Assembly: GCF_022346545.1 (NCBI RefSeq)
Contig: NZ_JAKRNU010000001.1
Span: 682,001 to 746,000, forward strand
Direction: 5' to 3'
DNA from: Sporosarcina sp. ACRSM
Lineage (GTDB): Bacteria > Bacillota > Bacilli > Bacillales_A > Planococcaceae
Length of the DNA stretch: 64,000 nt
Shown here: positions 18,092 to 27,887 of the stretch, one piece after another
Numbering within the stretch: position 1 is the first letter of the stretch
Layout of the letters: the number at the start of each line of letters is the position of its first letter
The notes under the pieces: model-generated
Databases searched by the model: none
What the model was told of the DNA's origin: nothing
The model's input: the letters and a program-made list of their open reading frames with translations, nothing else
Position numbers and translations under genes: made by a program

Positions 18092-18134
18092 ATGAACTCC
18101 TCCTTTATTTAACCGTTACTTTACACTTCTACAT

Positions 18135-18160
18135 CTTCCCCTGAAAGTCCTTCTAAAAAC
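18135..18160 (-). promoter_or_regulatory. Candidate sigma-B promoter of hpf
   Basis: GTTTTT (18155-18160), 14 bases, GGGAAG (18135-18140) in minus reading, close to the GTTTAA-N12-15-GGGAAA general-stress consensus. It lies about 45 bases before hpf. In B. subtilis hpf is known to be sigma-B and sigma-H controlled. Confidence 0.55.
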
Positions 18161-18370
18161 ATTGAAAAAAGTGAAATAATTCGTCGAATTGTGACAAACA
18201 ATGACGCGAGTGGATTTTGCTCGTCCTTTCTTCACATATTTCAGTTCCAGATGGAGATTTTACCAAAAGACACACCCTCCAATATATGGTTCATGTGGCT
18301 TCATTACGCCTCGGATTGCATCGAATGGAATAATATCTTTTCACAGTCAAATGTCCTTCATACACATCTA

Positions 18371-18403
18371 AAGAAAAACCCGATTGGGAAAATTCTCCAA
18401 TCG
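18371..18403 (-). terminator. Terminator of fliD-fliS-fliT operon
   Basis: CGATTGG/CCAATCG stem with GGGTTTTTC following in minus reading, abutting the fliT stop codon. Confidence 0.8.
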
Positions 18404-18405
18404 AG

Positions 18406-18756
18406 TCATTGTTTCGTATCATAGAATGTCCCATCTCTGGCAACATTACTGTAAGGGTTAACGTAGTTTTTCATATGGTCTTTTTTGGATTGGGATTGGG
18501 AGATGTCCAAACGAATTCTTTTGGACAATGAGGCAAGCTTTTTTTGGACATCCGCTTCCATCGCAACGAGTTCTTTGCCGAATGCCTCTTCCTCCGGGGT
18601 GAAAGGAGCTGCAATATCCACTTGTACTTTTTCCCGTATATCCAAACATTCTTCTATACGCGCAATCGTTTCATCGCGCTTTTCTTCTTCCGTGTATGTC
18701 AGTGCCAATAAAGTCTCAGTTGCTTCACGCCAAGCTAATAACGCAGGACGAATCAT
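18406..18756 (-). CDS. fliT: Flagellar export chaperone FliT
   Basis: A 116-residue, mainly helical acidic protein at the end of flaG-fliD-fliS-fliT. In Bacillus FliT is the export chaperone of the FliD cap. Sequence is poorly conserved in the family, so position (4-bp overlap with fliS) carries much of the call. Confidence 0.8.
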   Translation of the reverse strand: MIRPALLAWREATETLLALTYTEEEKRDETIARIEECLDIREKVQVDIAAPFTPEEEAFGKELVAMEADVQKKLASLSKRIRLDISQSQSKKDHMKNYVNPYSNVARDGTFYDTKQ

Positions 18757-19154
18757 ACTTCATCCACATTGGCATACTGTTTTTGACGATTGATCTGGAT
18801 CACTTGCTTCCACGTATCACGGAACTCCGTAATAATCGCAGCCGCTTCATCAAACAATGCGCTGTCATTTTTAATGTTCCCATCAACGAGACGGCTATTG
18901 GCAAATTCGTAAAGCACTAGCATATTTTCTGAAACTGGAAATGATTTATCCAACGTTAACATTAATTCCGAAATAATCGCTTGCGCTTTTTGGATCGATT
19001 TGTTTTTTTCTTCTATATTATCCTCTTCCATTGCCCGCTTCGCCTGCTGAATGAATTTCAAGCAACCGTTGTACAGCATTAGCGTCAACTCACCGGGTGT
19101 CGAAGTATTGATAGAGTTATTCTGATACGTCGCATAGGGATTGTTAATAGCCAT
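18753..19154 (-). CDS. fliS: Flagellin export chaperone FliS
   Basis: 133 residues opening MAINNPYATYQNNSI, the standard FliS start, followed by the TPGELTLMLYNGCLKFI helix. FliS caps the C-terminus of flagellin before export and feeds the FliW-CsrA circuit. Start moved to ATG 19154 because AGGAGA is spaced for it; the longer frame (19187) has no SD. Confidence 0.95.
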   Translation of the reverse strand: MAINNPYATYQNNSINTSTPGELTLMLYNGCLKFIQQAKRAMEEDNIEEKNKSIQKAQAIISELMLTLDKSFPVSENMLVLYEFANSRLVDGNIKNDSALFDEAAAIITEFRDTWKQVIQINRQKQYANVDEV

Positions 19155-19189
19155 TTTAAATCTCCTTTTGTAAAGCCTTGTTATCAATC

Positions 19190-19371
19190 ACGCCTTGGCG
19201 TGATTGCTTCCAGATTTTGAATTGAGCATAGCTCAATTAACTCCTTTCAAAATCTGTGACATCCGCCGGAGGCATAACTTGATTCCGCCAGGGCTTGAGC
19301 CACCCACTAATTAAAATGCATCCTGGTATTCATCCCACAATTTATAGTTGGGGGGCTTCCGCTGAATCGAG
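19190..19371. repeat. Structured intergenic element between fliD and fliS, possible dispersed repeat
   Basis: Contains a near-perfect AATCACGCC-TT-GGCGTGATT hairpin and a nested pair, AATTGAGC-ATA-GCTCAATT inside CAGATTTTGA/TCAAAATCTG. A G/C-rich segment ends in TTCCGCTGAA. It sits inside an operon, so it is transcribed. It looks like a mobile intergenic repeat rather than a gene, but no second copy is in the window. Confidence 0.45.
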
Positions 19372-20910
19372 TTACATGCCGCCAAATGCATTCATCAAGC
19401 TGGCAGATTGTGCGTTTGCACGTTGGATTGCTCTTTCCATAGCCGTGAACTGTCTCCAATAACGATCTTCCATCATTTTCAAGCGATCTTCGAAACGTTC
19501 GATTTGTTTGTTCATATCATTTAGGTTGCGTCCCAGTGTAAATGTGTCATTGACAGAACCGACTTTACCGGCCTTGTCCGCAATGATTGTCTGACTGTCA
19601 TCAACAATCGTACGAAGTCGTCTTGCAAAGCCTTGGTTCTCAGCTTTTTCTCCATCCTTTGCAAAAAGTTCATGCACTTTATTTGGATCGGCACTGATTG
19701 CTGCTCTTAACTCATCTTCGTCAATAACCAGTTTACCATGCGCCAAATAGTCTTTTGATGTAGTGATTCCAATAGACTTTAATGTATTGGAGTCACCTTC
19801 GATGCCCTCAACCGCCCCCATTAGTGCTGTCCTCATTTGGGTCAATAAACTGGAAATCGTTGAATCATTACGCAGCGTCCCGCTCATCGCCTTTTCTTCC
19901 CATAGTTCAATTTCCTTTTCTTTCATTTCCGATTTTTGTTCTGATGAAAGCGGATGGAAATCACGGTATTTCGGCTCGCGGATTTGTTTATTCAAGTCTT
20001 CGATCAATTTGTTATACTCATCGACATATTTAACGATGTTGTCGAAGATTTTATCGGTATCGGCGGAAGAATTGAATGTAATCTCTTTCCCTCCATCAAT
20101 AACTTTTCCTTCTCCATCTATTGGTGCTGTTTCCTCTTTTAATGTAACTTCAAAACCATTGATTTCGAATGTGTTGGAGGGTCGTTGGGTTCTGAGACCA
20201 TTGAAAGTGAAATCTGCATTTTGACCGTTATCGCTTGATCCATTTATTTTAAGAGAATTTGCAAGAGTCCCATCAACATCTTCAATGAGAATATCCTTAG
20301 CACCATTGTCAACTCTACCGCTATGTTTTGCCGTAATTGCAATTTTTCCCGTATGTTCATCGTAAAAAGCTGTCACGCCTGTTTCTTTGTTAATTTTATC
20401 AAGTGCGGATTGAAGTGTATGTGTTGCCGTATCAATTTCAACTTCTTTTGATTCTGCAACACCTTTTGCATTAATAGCTGTTACTTTAATTTTTTGTACA
20501 CCTGTAACTCCAAGTCCTAGGTCTGATAGTTTTTGCGTTAAATCTGTTTCTTTTTCTAAAACCCGTACAGTCTCATCCCCACTACTTTGCAAAGTAGCAT
20601 TCTTCGCCAATTGATGAATCTGAATAGATCCCGAAAAATCACTAGTAGAACTAACGTTTTTAATCGACACCGCATCCGGCACCGAAACATTCACCGTTTT
20701 ATGCGAAAACGATTTTGACAAAATCATATTGTCAAACGTATTTTGACTGAAATCAAACAGTTGGCGATTGACAGCGCGGTAGTCATCCAACTGCCATTCC
20801 AAGTATTGTTTTTTCTGTGTAATTTTATCGAGTGGTATCCGGTTGGCCTTCATGAGGTCCCGGATGATGGATTCGGTATCCATTCCGGTTGCTAGTCCAC
20901 TAATTCGCAT
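19372..20910 (-). CDS. fliD: Flagellar hook-associated protein 2 (filament cap) FliD
   Basis: 512 residues. The N-terminal D0 opens MRISGLATGMDTESIIRDLM, and a conserved heptad C-terminus contains EDRLKMMEDRYWRQFTAME and ends in NAFGGM. FliD caps the growing filament and assists flagellin folding. SD AGGTG is within reach of the ATG. Confidence 0.95.
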   Translation of the reverse strand: MRISGLATGMDTESIIRDLMKANRIPLDKITQKKQYLEWQLDDYRAVNRQLFDFSQNTFDNMILSKSFSHKTVNVSVPDAVSIKNVSSTSDFSGSIQIHQLAKNATLQSSGDETVRVLEKETDLTQKLSDLGLGVTGVQKIKVTAINAKGVAESKEVEIDTATHTLQSALDKINKETGVTAFYDEHTGKIAITAKHSGRVDNGAKDILIEDVDGTLANSLKINGSSDNGQNADFTFNGLRTQRPSNTFEINGFEVTLKEETAPIDGEGKVIDGGKEITFNSSADTDKIFDNIVKYVDEYNKLIEDLNKQIREPKYRDFHPLSSEQKSEMKEKEIELWEEKAMSGTLRNDSTISSLLTQMRTALMGAVEGIEGDSNTLKSIGITTSKDYLAHGKLVIDEDELRAAISADPNKVHELFAKDGEKAENQGFARRLRTIVDDSQTIIADKAGKVGSVNDTFTLGRNLNDMNKQIERFEDRLKMMEDRYWRQFTAMERAIQRANAQSASLMNAFGGM

Positions 20911-20927
20911 ATGCTTTCACACCTTTT

Positions 20928-21296
20928 TTAGATTTTCCGGTCGACGAGAAGACCGAGGAATTCCCGCATGGCCGCGTGGATGTCCATCAGTTTTTTGGAT
21001 GGAATTTCGCGGACGACTTCGTCTGTTTTCATGTCGATGATTGTGACATAATACTCGTTCAGTTTGTCGTGCAATTTGAATCGCAGTTGCGTATTTGCGC
21101 TTTCCAGAAATGTATTCATGCTTTCTGTCAATTGCTGTGCCTTCTCCAACGGTAGCTGTTGTTCGGATTTGGTTTGCCGCGCTTTGTTTGCCAATGCTTG
21201 TCCTTCCATCACCGTAATGTCCGTATTGGAAGTTACATTGTCCATTGCAATGCTCTTTTGCTGTATAGATCCCCCACCATCCATACGACTGACCAT
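20928..21296 (-). CDS. flaG: FlaG family protein (YvyC)
   Basis: 122 residues with a variable N-terminus and the conserved FlaG domain (about 50-120; LRFKLHDKLNEYYVTIID, then REIPSKKLMDIHAAM). It is linked to filament length control in other bacteria. The ATG at 21296 has GGAGG seven bases upstream; the ATG at 21302 is too close to it. It is the first gene of the fliD operon. Confidence 0.9.
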   Translation of the reverse strand: MVSRMDGGGSIQQKSIAMDNVTSNTDITVMEGQALANKARQTKSEQQLPLEKAQQLTESMNTFLESANTQLRFKLHDKLNEYYVTIIDMKTDEVVREIPSKKLMDIHAAMREFLGLLVDRKI

Positions 21297-21336
21297 CACC
21301 ATACCTCCTCAATTTCAGAACGTCTCTTATTCTTTA

Positions 21337-21363
21337 CTATCGGCACGCTAGAACGGAAGTTAA
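21337..21363 (-). promoter_or_regulatory. Sigma-D promoter for flaG-fliD-fliS-fliT
   Basis: TTAA (21360-21363), exactly 15 bases, GCCGATAG (21337-21344) in minus reading, against the consensus TAAA-N15-GCCGATAT. Confidence 0.75.
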
Positions 21364-21441
21364 GGAAATGGAAGAGGAAAAATTCATTTGTACTAGCAGG
21401 AAAGTTTACAATCTCTTTACCTCATTTCATCTAATTACCAT

Positions 21442-21468
21442 TTAATAATATGCCGATGCAACCGATAT
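21442..21468 (+). promoter_or_regulatory. Sigma-D promoter for chemoreceptor 1
   Basis: TTAA (21442-21445), 15 bases, ACCGATAT (21461-21468), 40 bases before the start codon. It diverges from the flaG promoter 80 bases away. Confidence 0.7.
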
Positions 21469-21508
21469 TCTATATTTGTAGTATTATTCACAGAAAGTAG
21501 GGTTTTAC

Positions 21509-23503
21509 ATGTTTGCGTCAATCAGGACCAGGATCATTGTTACAGTCATCATTCTATTCCTCATCGGAATTGCGGCCATGACGGCGATTAGTAGCATACA
21601 AGTGAAAAAGAAAACCGAGGAGGGTTTGATCGATCAAAGCATTGTGTTCATCGACGAGCTAGGCTTTACGATTACGAACTTCCTTGGGCAATATGAAAAG
21701 GGGATTCATCAACTGATCAATTCCCGTACTTTAACGGAGTTTATTGCTGGAAGAAATGTAGATGAAGCAGCAGCACAAGCTGTGTTAGATAGTGATTTAA
21801 ATGCATTTTTAGATGTCTATGAAGATGTTTCTTCCGTCTATTTCGCATTGCCTGATAAACATCTGACCATCCTTCCATCTGTAGATTTAGGCGCCGACTT
21901 TGACGCGACAAGTCGGGATTGGTATAAACAGGCGATCGAAAATCCGGACGCCATCCAATGGACCAGTCCTTATATTGACGGTGCGACTGGTGAGTTTGTC
22001 ATCACAGCGACACAAGCCGTTCAAGTGGACGGACAACTTGTCGGGGTCGTCGGATTGGACATTCAACTGGAGGCCTTGACGAATCAAATTGCAGGCAATG
22101 AACTGAGCCATGATGGCTACCCGGTCATCCTTGATGCGGAAGGGACCGCGATTGTCCATCCAACGTTACGCGGTGAAAACTTGATGGATCTGGCGTTCAT
22201 CAAGCAGATGTATACGTCTGGAAATTCGAAAGGCTCCATTCAGTATCAGTATGAAGGGTTGGATAAAGTCATCGTCTTCGCGACACTTCCAGGGGTGGAT
22301 TGGAAAGTAGGCGCTGTTTACGATCAAAAAAAGATCGATCAACTGGCGGTTGACTTGCGCCAAGCGATGATCATTATCGCACTCGCTACGCTCATCCTCT
22401 TTTCCATCGTACTCTTTGTCATGATCAATCGAATGATCAAACCGCTCGGACAATTGAAATCCCTTATGGATTCAGTTTCCAAAGGTGATTTGACGGTTCG
22501 TTCCGACATCCAAACGAAGGACGAAATCGGAGAATTGGGCAATCATTTCAATACGATGATTGACAATATGGGCAACATCCTTTCCGTCGTCAACAACTCT
22601 GCTTCAAACGTCCGGACAAGTTCCGAAAGTTTGAGCGCGGTCGCAGAAGAAACAAATGCCTCGAGTGCAGAAGTCGCACATGCGGTGAATGAAATTGCAC
22701 ACGGCGCTTCCAGATCGGCAGAAGACGCCGAACTCGTCACAGAGCGTGCAGAACTGCTCGGGCAACAAATCAATGAAATCACAACAAAAGCAAGTGCCAT
22801 GTCCGCTATCGCAACGAAAGCCGGCGAGATGAACGCAAACGGACAACAACAAATGCAAGCATTGACACATTCCTTCAATGACTGGGAACTCAACTTGCAA
22901 TCGATGTCCGAAGCGTTCGATACACTGGGCAATAAAGTGACGGCGATCGGCGGCGTCATGGAAACGATCACCGAAATTTCAGCACAGACGAACCTCCTTG
23001 CACTGAATGCCAGCATCGAAGCAGCCCGTGCCGGCGAACATGGCAAAGGATTTGCCGTCGTTGCGGAAGAAGTACGCAAGCTCGCGGAACAATCCGCACG
23101 TGCAACAGAAGAAGTGAAAGTGACCGTCCAAGAACTGCAAGCAGAATCGAGACTCGTCACAGAACAGATGAATGGCACGCGTGATAACTTCCAACAGCAA
23201 GGTATTGTCGTCCATGATACAGAAATGACTTTCAGTGAAATTTCTTCCTTGATGACCGACATGCAAAATTCCATCGCCTCGGTATATGAAGGCATTCAAA
23301 AAGTCGCGGCCCATAAAGATGAAGTCACGGAAACGATTCAAACGATGGCCGCAACTTCACAAGAAACCGCCGCCGCTTGCGAAGAAGTGAGCGCTTCAAC
23401 AGACGAACAGCTTCGCGCCATCCAATCAGTGACCGATGCTGCAGAAACGTTGACAGAGTTAAGTGAGGAATTAAATGAAGTCGTCAATCGATTTTCTGTG
23501 TGA
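21509..23503 (+). CDS. Methyl-accepting chemotaxis protein 1 (dCache type)
   Basis: 664 residues. TM1 about 10-32, extracellular double-Cache sensor about 35-275 ([12 protein letters not shown] and [14 protein letters not shown] are typical Cache motifs), TM2 about 283-305, HAMP about 305-360, signalling domain to the end. The hairpin tip ([20 protein letters not shown]) is intact. dCache pockets usually bind amino acids or other small molecules; the ligand is unknown. The next gene is a paralogue, pointing to tandem duplication with divergence mainly in the sensor. Confidence 0.95.
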   Translation: MFASIRTRIIVTVIILFLIGIAAMTAISSIQVKKKTEEGLIDQSIVFIDELGFTITNFLGQYEKGIHQLINSRTLTEFIAGRNVDEAAAQAVLDSDLNAFLDVYEDVSSVYFALPDKHLTILPSVDLGADFDATSRDWYKQAIENPDAIQWTSPYIDGATGEFVITATQAVQVDGQLVGVVGLDIQLEALTNQIAGNELSHDGYPVILDAEGTAIVHPTLRGENLMDLAFIKQMYTSGNSKGSIQYQYEGLDKVIVFATLPGVDWKVGAVYDQKKIDQLAVDLRQAMIIIALATLILFSIVLFVMINRMIKPLGQLKSLMDSVSKGDLTVRSDIQTKDEIGELGNHFNTMIDNMGNILSVVNNSASNVRTSSESLSAVAEETNASSAEVAHAVNEIAHGASRSAEDAELVTERAELLGQQINEITTKASAMSAIATKAGEMNANGQQQMQALTHSFNDWELNLQSMSEAFDTLGNKVTAIGGVMETITEISAQTNLLALNASIEAARAGEHGKGFAVVAEEVRKLAEQSARATEEVKVTVQELQAESRLVTEQMNGTRDNFQQQGIVVHDTEMTFSEISSLMTDMQNSIASVYEGIQKVAAHKDEVTETIQTMAATSQETAAACEEVSASTDEQLRAIQSVTDAAETLTELSEELNEVVNRFSV

Positions 23504-23510
23504 CCCACTG

Positions 23511-23550
23511 AACCCATCCCGGCTATCCAATCCGGGGTGGGTTTATTTTT
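23511..23550 (+). terminator. Terminator of chemoreceptor 1
   Basis: A 12-bp stem aacccatcccgg/ccggggtgggtt (one G-U pair) followed by TTATTTTT. Confidence 0.85.
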
Positions 23551-23620
23551 GCATCAATCGAAATGCATTCCCTAGTCACTACCTTGAATATTCTAAATAC
23601 TACTACTTTATACACAAGTC

Positions 23621-23647
23621 TAAAGTATTCAATGAAATAGCCGAAAA
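23621..23647 (+). promoter_or_regulatory. Sigma-D promoter for chemoreceptor 2
   Basis: TAAA (23621-23624), exactly 15 bases, GCCGAAAA (23640-23647), about 40 bases before the start codon. Confidence 0.7.
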
Positions 23648-23685
23648 TGATTAGGTATACTACTTTTTTAGAAAGAGAGAGGGTA

Positions 23686-25692
23686 ATGGATTTGTTCAAA
23701 TCGATCAAAACAAAACTGATCTTCACAGTGATGATACTCTTTCTAATTGGCGTTATCACAATGAACGCCGTTAGCATCATCCAAGTGAAAAATAAAACCG
23801 AAGAAACCGTCATCGACCAAAGCACGGTCTTTGTCGAAGAAATGTCCAATTCGATTGAGAACTACCTCGGTCAATTTGACAAAGGGCTTCACCAACTATC
23901 AAACTCCCCTACCATTCAAGACTTTATGGAGGCAGGAGGGACGGAAAACACAGAGAACGCCTTTCTTCCAACAGTTGAAAGCGAATTCAACCAGTTCTTA
24001 GGCGTCTACGAGGATGCCGTTTTCGTCTACTATGCATTGACAAATAAAGATATGATTCATATCCCTTATGTGGAGTTGGATGCTGATTTTGATCCGACCA
24101 GCCGTGAATGGTATCAAGAAGCGGCCAAAAACCCGGAGAAAGTATATTGGACAAATCCTTACGTCGATATCGCCACCGGGGATCACGCAGTAACAGCTGC
24201 GAAAGCGGTTCAATCCAACGGCCAAGTTGTAGGTGTCATCGGTTTGAGTATCGAGCTATCTGCACTCACCGAAACCATTTCAGAAATGAAGCTAAGCTTT
24301 GATGGTTACTCTACGATTTTAGATTCGGAAGGAGTTGTCATTGCCCACCCGACATTGAGCGGAGACAATGCGATGGAATTACCTTTCATCGCGGAGATGT
24401 ATGCTTCCGGAAAGGAAAGCGGTGACATCCAATACCACTACGAGGGCGAAGATAAGGCGCTCATGTTCACAACAATCCCTGAACTGGATTGGAAAGTCGC
24501 AGCCGTTTTCGATCAAAAGAGCATTAACGAAACGGCGACCAGCTTACAGACGACCATGATACTTGCCGCATTGGCAACACTCGTCCTATTCTTCATTGTC
24601 CTCTATGGCATGATCAGCCGGATGATCAAACCGCTTGGACAATTGAATTTGCTGATGGACTCCATTTCACAAGGCGATTTGACGGTACGCTCAGATATCA
24701 AATCCAATGATGAAATTGGAGAACTTGGAAAACATTTCAACATCATGATTGAAAATATGAGCAACATCATTTCCGTCGTCCATGACTCGGCTTCGAACGT
24801 TCGGACAAACTCTGAAAGTTTAAGCGCGGTCGCGGAAGAAACAAGCGCATCGAGCGCGGAAGTTGCACACGCGGTTGGGGAAATTGCACAGGGTGCATCC
24901 CGATCAGCCGAAGACGCGGAACTCGTTACAGAACGTGCCGATCTACTCGGACAACAAATTAACGAAATCACAGTGAAAGCAGATGTTATGTCCGACATCG
25001 CGACAAAAGCCGGTGACATGAACACAAACGGACAACGACAAATGCAAACATTGACCCACTCTTTCAATGATTGGGAACGCAACTTGCAGTCAATGGCTGA
25101 TGCGATTGGAACATTGGAAGGAAAAGTGATAGCCATCGGTGGCGTCATGGAAACCATTACAGAAATCTCGGCGCAGACAAACCTTCTTGCGCTGAACGCA
25201 AGCATCGAAGCGGCCCGTGCCGGTGAACATGGCAAAGGCTTCGCCGTCGTCGCCGATGAAGTGCGCAAGCTTGCGGAACAATCTGCACGCGCTACGGAAG
25301 AAGTAAAAGTGACCGTCCAAGAATTGCAATCCGAATCAAGACTTGTCACCGAGCAGATGAACGATACGCGTGAAAACTTCCATACCCAAGGCGTCGCCGT
25401 CCATGATACAGGAAAGACCTTTAGTGAAATTTCAGCATTAATGACTGCTATGCAAGATTCCATTGATGCGGTGTACGAAGGCATTCAAAAAGTCGCCGCC
25501 CATAAAGCGGACGTCTCGGAAACGATCCAAACGATGGCCGCAACCTCACAAGAAACCGCCGCCGCTTGCGAAGAAGTGAGTGCTTCAACAGACGAACAGC
25601 TCCGTGCCATCCATTCCGTAACGGATGCTGCAGAGACGTTGACCGAGTTGAGCGAGGAACTGAGTGAGGCCGTGAATCGGTTTAAAGTGTAA
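23686..25692 (+). CDS. Methyl-accepting chemotaxis protein 2 (dCache type), paralogue of receptor 1
   Basis: 668 residues with the same order as receptor 1: TM1 about 10-32, dCache about 35-280 ([12 protein letters not shown]), TM2 about 290-310, HAMP, signalling domain. The signalling half is nearly identical to receptor 1 in protein and DNA, while the sensor differs more, as expected for a duplicated receptor retuned to another ligand. ATG 23686 has GAGAGGG; the longer frame from 23647 overlaps the -10 element and is rejected. Confidence 0.95.
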   Translation: MDLFKSIKTKLIFTVMILFLIGVITMNAVSIIQVKNKTEETVIDQSTVFVEEMSNSIENYLGQFDKGLHQLSNSPTIQDFMEAGGTENTENAFLPTVESEFNQFLGVYEDAVFVYYALTNKDMIHIPYVELDADFDPTSREWYQEAAKNPEKVYWTNPYVDIATGDHAVTAAKAVQSNGQVVGVIGLSIELSALTETISEMKLSFDGYSTILDSEGVVIAHPTLSGDNAMELPFIAEMYASGKESGDIQYHYEGEDKALMFTTIPELDWKVAAVFDQKSINETATSLQTTMILAALATLVLFFIVLYGMISRMIKPLGQLNLLMDSISQGDLTVRSDIKSNDEIGELGKHFNIMIENMSNIISVVHDSASNVRTNSESLSAVAEETSASSAEVAHAVGEIAQGASRSAEDAELVTERADLLGQQINEITVKADVMSDIATKAGDMNTNGQRQMQTLTHSFNDWERNLQSMADAIGTLEGKVIAIGGVMETITEISAQTNLLALNASIEAARAGEHGKGFAVVADEVRKLAEQSARATEEVKVTVQELQSESRLVTEQMNDTRENFHTQGVAVHDTGKTFSEISALMTAMQDSIDAVYEGIQKVAAHKADVSETIQTMAATSQETAAACEEVSASTDEQLRAIHSVTDAAETLTELSEELSEAVNRFKV

Positions 25693-25715
25693 AGAATAAA
25701 GTTCAACTTTAGAAA

Positions 25716-25746
25716 GCGTTCAGGACAATTGTCTTGAACGTTTTTC
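25716..25746 (+). terminator. Terminator of chemoreceptor 2
   Basis: Near-perfect palindrome CGTTCAGGACAA/TTGTCTTGAACG followed by T5. Confidence 0.85.
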
Positions 25747-25810
25747 TAATTCTACATTAGATTTCTCAACACTCCCAAAAATCAAAATACGTCAATACTC
25801 CTATAAAAAG

Positions 25811-25839
25811 TTGTGGATTGCTAGTTTAATAGGTATACT
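25811..25839 (+). promoter_or_regulatory. Candidate sigma-A promoter for chemoreceptor 3
   Basis: TTGTGG, 17 bases, TATACT. It would leave a leader of about 220 bases. A weak sigma-D-like TCCGATAA (25894-25901) lies within that leader with a poor -35. The rest of the 375-base gap shows nothing further. Confidence 0.4.
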
Positions 25840-26067
25840 TAACTATCGAAAGAAGAGAATGAAACAGTCTTATTTATCATGACTTTACACCTATCCGATA
25901 ATAATAAACAGTGCAATTTAATGACTTACTGATAGGAAAAAAGTTTATGATGAACAGTTCGCTAACCGGTTATAGCGCCCTCTATTTGACTTATTCATTC
26001 AACGATAGATGTCATTTCGGTCATCCTGATAACAGGTTGTCCATTTTCCATTTTTAGGAGGAGGAGC

Positions 26068-27819
26068 ATGAAAAGAATAAAAGTGCGGAACATGTCGCTC
26101 AGTATGAAGTTGACAGCCATTATGATTAGTATTTTATTAGTCTTCGGATTAGTCACGACAGGCATTTCCTATTACATTGTAAAAAATAGTAATTTAACAG
26201 ATATGGATCAATCCCTCCATGATAAAGGGTTGATTTTATCACAGACGATCAATCGCAATACATTGCAATCTGCCTTAGAGTGGCCGAGCGCCGAAAATCC
26301 GGATTCCATTCAACTGACGAAAGAAATGGATGCCATTAACGATGAATCAGATATTATTACGAATTTATTCATCATTACAACAGATGGGAAGAATATCAAT
26401 GCACCGGTTCTTTCCTCAAGTATTTTGGATTTTGGTGCAGTCTATAACCAAGACATGATCGAAATGGGGCTCTCGACAGACTTCCTTGCAAGGATTCAGG
26501 AAGTTTTTGAAACGAAGAAAGCGACAGCTACCGAAATTTATAGTGATGAATATGGTAGCTATAAAACGGGGCTTACACCAATTTTTGCGGATGACGGCAC
26601 CATGCTGGCCGCCTATGCAATCGACTATGATGTGTCGATGGTAACTGCAAAAGCGATGTCGGAATCATTGTGGACTATCTTTGTGACGCTCCTATTCCTC
26701 ATCGTTTCGTCCATCGTTGTGTATTCGCTTTTGAAACGAAAGCTGACACCTATTCAGCAACTATCCAAACTGTCTAAGAAAGTGGCGGACGGAAATTTGG
26801 AACTGGAGCCTCTGCCCGTTAAATTTAACGATGAGATCGGTGTGCTGACAGCTAACTTTAACCGGATGATCGAATCGCTTCGAACTGTCATTCAAAGCGC
26901 GACAGCTGTTTCCGAGCGCGTTTCAAATTCTGCGCAAGTCCTGTCATCCAATATGCTCCATGCAACAGATTCTTATAACAGCGTCACTGCATCGATGCAG
27001 GAAGTGGCGAGTGGTTCGGAGTTACAAGTGCAAAAAGCCCAACAAACTTCAGCGACAATCGAGGAGATGAGCATCGGTATCCAGCGGATTGCGATGACCT
27101 CTAACCAGATTACAGAATCCTCCATCACCGCATCGGAAGAAGCTGAAAAAGGTAATGATTCGACTAACAAATCTGTGTCGCAAATGAATGCCATCAGCAA
27201 AGCGGTCAATGATTCAGCTACATCCGTCAAATTATTAGGTGAGCATTCCAATAAAATCGAAGAGATTGTCGGAATCATTACAGGCATCGCTTCCCAGACG
27301 AACTTACTCGCCTTGAATGCTGCCATCGAAGCAGCCCGCGCAGGTGAGGCAGGAAAAGGTTTTGCTGTTGTCGCGGACGAGGTGCGAAAACTTGCGGAAC
27401 AATCCGAGGCATCTGCAAGGGAAATTTCTACACTGATTTCCCATATCCAACGCGATACGAATGAGTCCGTCAAAATGATGACGCATGCTGTAGAGGAAGT
27501 GGATCACGGCTTGCTGATGATCAATGAATCCGATAAATCATTCAGTCACATTTTAATGTCCATACAACAGGTTTCTAGTCAAATTCAGGAGTTATCAGCT
27601 ACCATTGAAGAAATGGCTGCAGGTACGGAAGAAGTGACTGCATCTGTGCAGAACATGGAAGAATTCTCGATCCACTCAAGGGATAATACGAAAACTGTAG
27701 CCGAAGTATCCGCTTCCCAGTTACAGTCGGTTCAACAAGTTTCAGAGGAAGCACAGGTCTTGACGGAGCTATCTGATGACTTATTGAAAGTCGTTCATAC
27801 TTTCATAGTGAAACAATAA
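26068..27819 (+). CDS. Methyl-accepting chemotaxis protein 3
   Basis: 583 residues, not closely related to receptors 1 and 2. TM1 about 15-38, a single compact extracellular sensor about 40-200, TM2 about 205-227, HAMP about 228-280, signalling domain with [20 protein letters not shown] tip. Strong SD AGGAGGAGG. It precedes the peptide-synthetase genes on the same strand without an obvious new promoter between them. Confidence 0.93.
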   Translation: MKRIKVRNMSLSMKLTAIMISILLVFGLVTTGISYYIVKNSNLTDMDQSLHDKGLILSQTINRNTLQSALEWPSAENPDSIQLTKEMDAINDESDIITNLFIITTDGKNINAPVLSSSILDFGAVYNQDMIEMGLSTDFLARIQEVFETKKATATEIYSDEYGSYKTGLTPIFADDGTMLAAYAIDYDVSMVTAKAMSESLWTIFVTLLFLIVSSIVVYSLLKRKLTPIQQLSKLSKKVADGNLELEPLPVKFNDEIGVLTANFNRMIESLRTVIQSATAVSERVSNSAQVLSSNMLHATDSYNSVTASMQEVASGSELQVQKAQQTSATIEEMSIGIQRIAMTSNQITESSITASEEAEKGNDSTNKSVSQMNAISKAVNDSATSVKLLGEHSNKIEEIVGIITGIASQTNLLALNAAIEAARAGEAGKGFAVVADEVRKLAEQSEASAREISTLISHIQRDTNESVKMMTHAVEEVDHGLLMINESDKSFSHILMSIQQVSSQIQELSATIEEMAAGTEEVTASVQNMEEFSIHSRDNTKTVAEVSASQLQSVQQVSEEAQVLTELSDDLLKVVHTFIVKQ

Positions 27820-27826
27820 CAATTGG

Positions 27827-27865
27827 GTATTCAATGGAATTGATTTTCCATTGAATACTTTTTTT
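27827..27865 (+). terminator. Hairpin between chemoreceptor 3 and the NRPS gene
   Basis: Perfect 13-bp stem GTATTCAATGGAA/TTCCATTGAATAC followed by T7, ending 22 bases before the NRPS start codon. Strong intrinsic terminator or attenuator. Confidence 0.88.
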
Positions 27866-27887
27866 GAGAAAATAGGAGTTGTTAGCA

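Noticed and set aside
22543..25484. Long minus-strand frames (250 and 293 codons) within chemoreceptors 1 and 2
   Set aside because: Both are the antisense of the same conserved signalling domain, Ser/Cys/Ala-rich, with no SD. Their similarity comes from receptor duplication.
27879..27887. Earlier in-frame TTG start for the NRPS
   Set aside because: It directly abuts the AGGAG sequence, leaving no spacer for ribosome binding.
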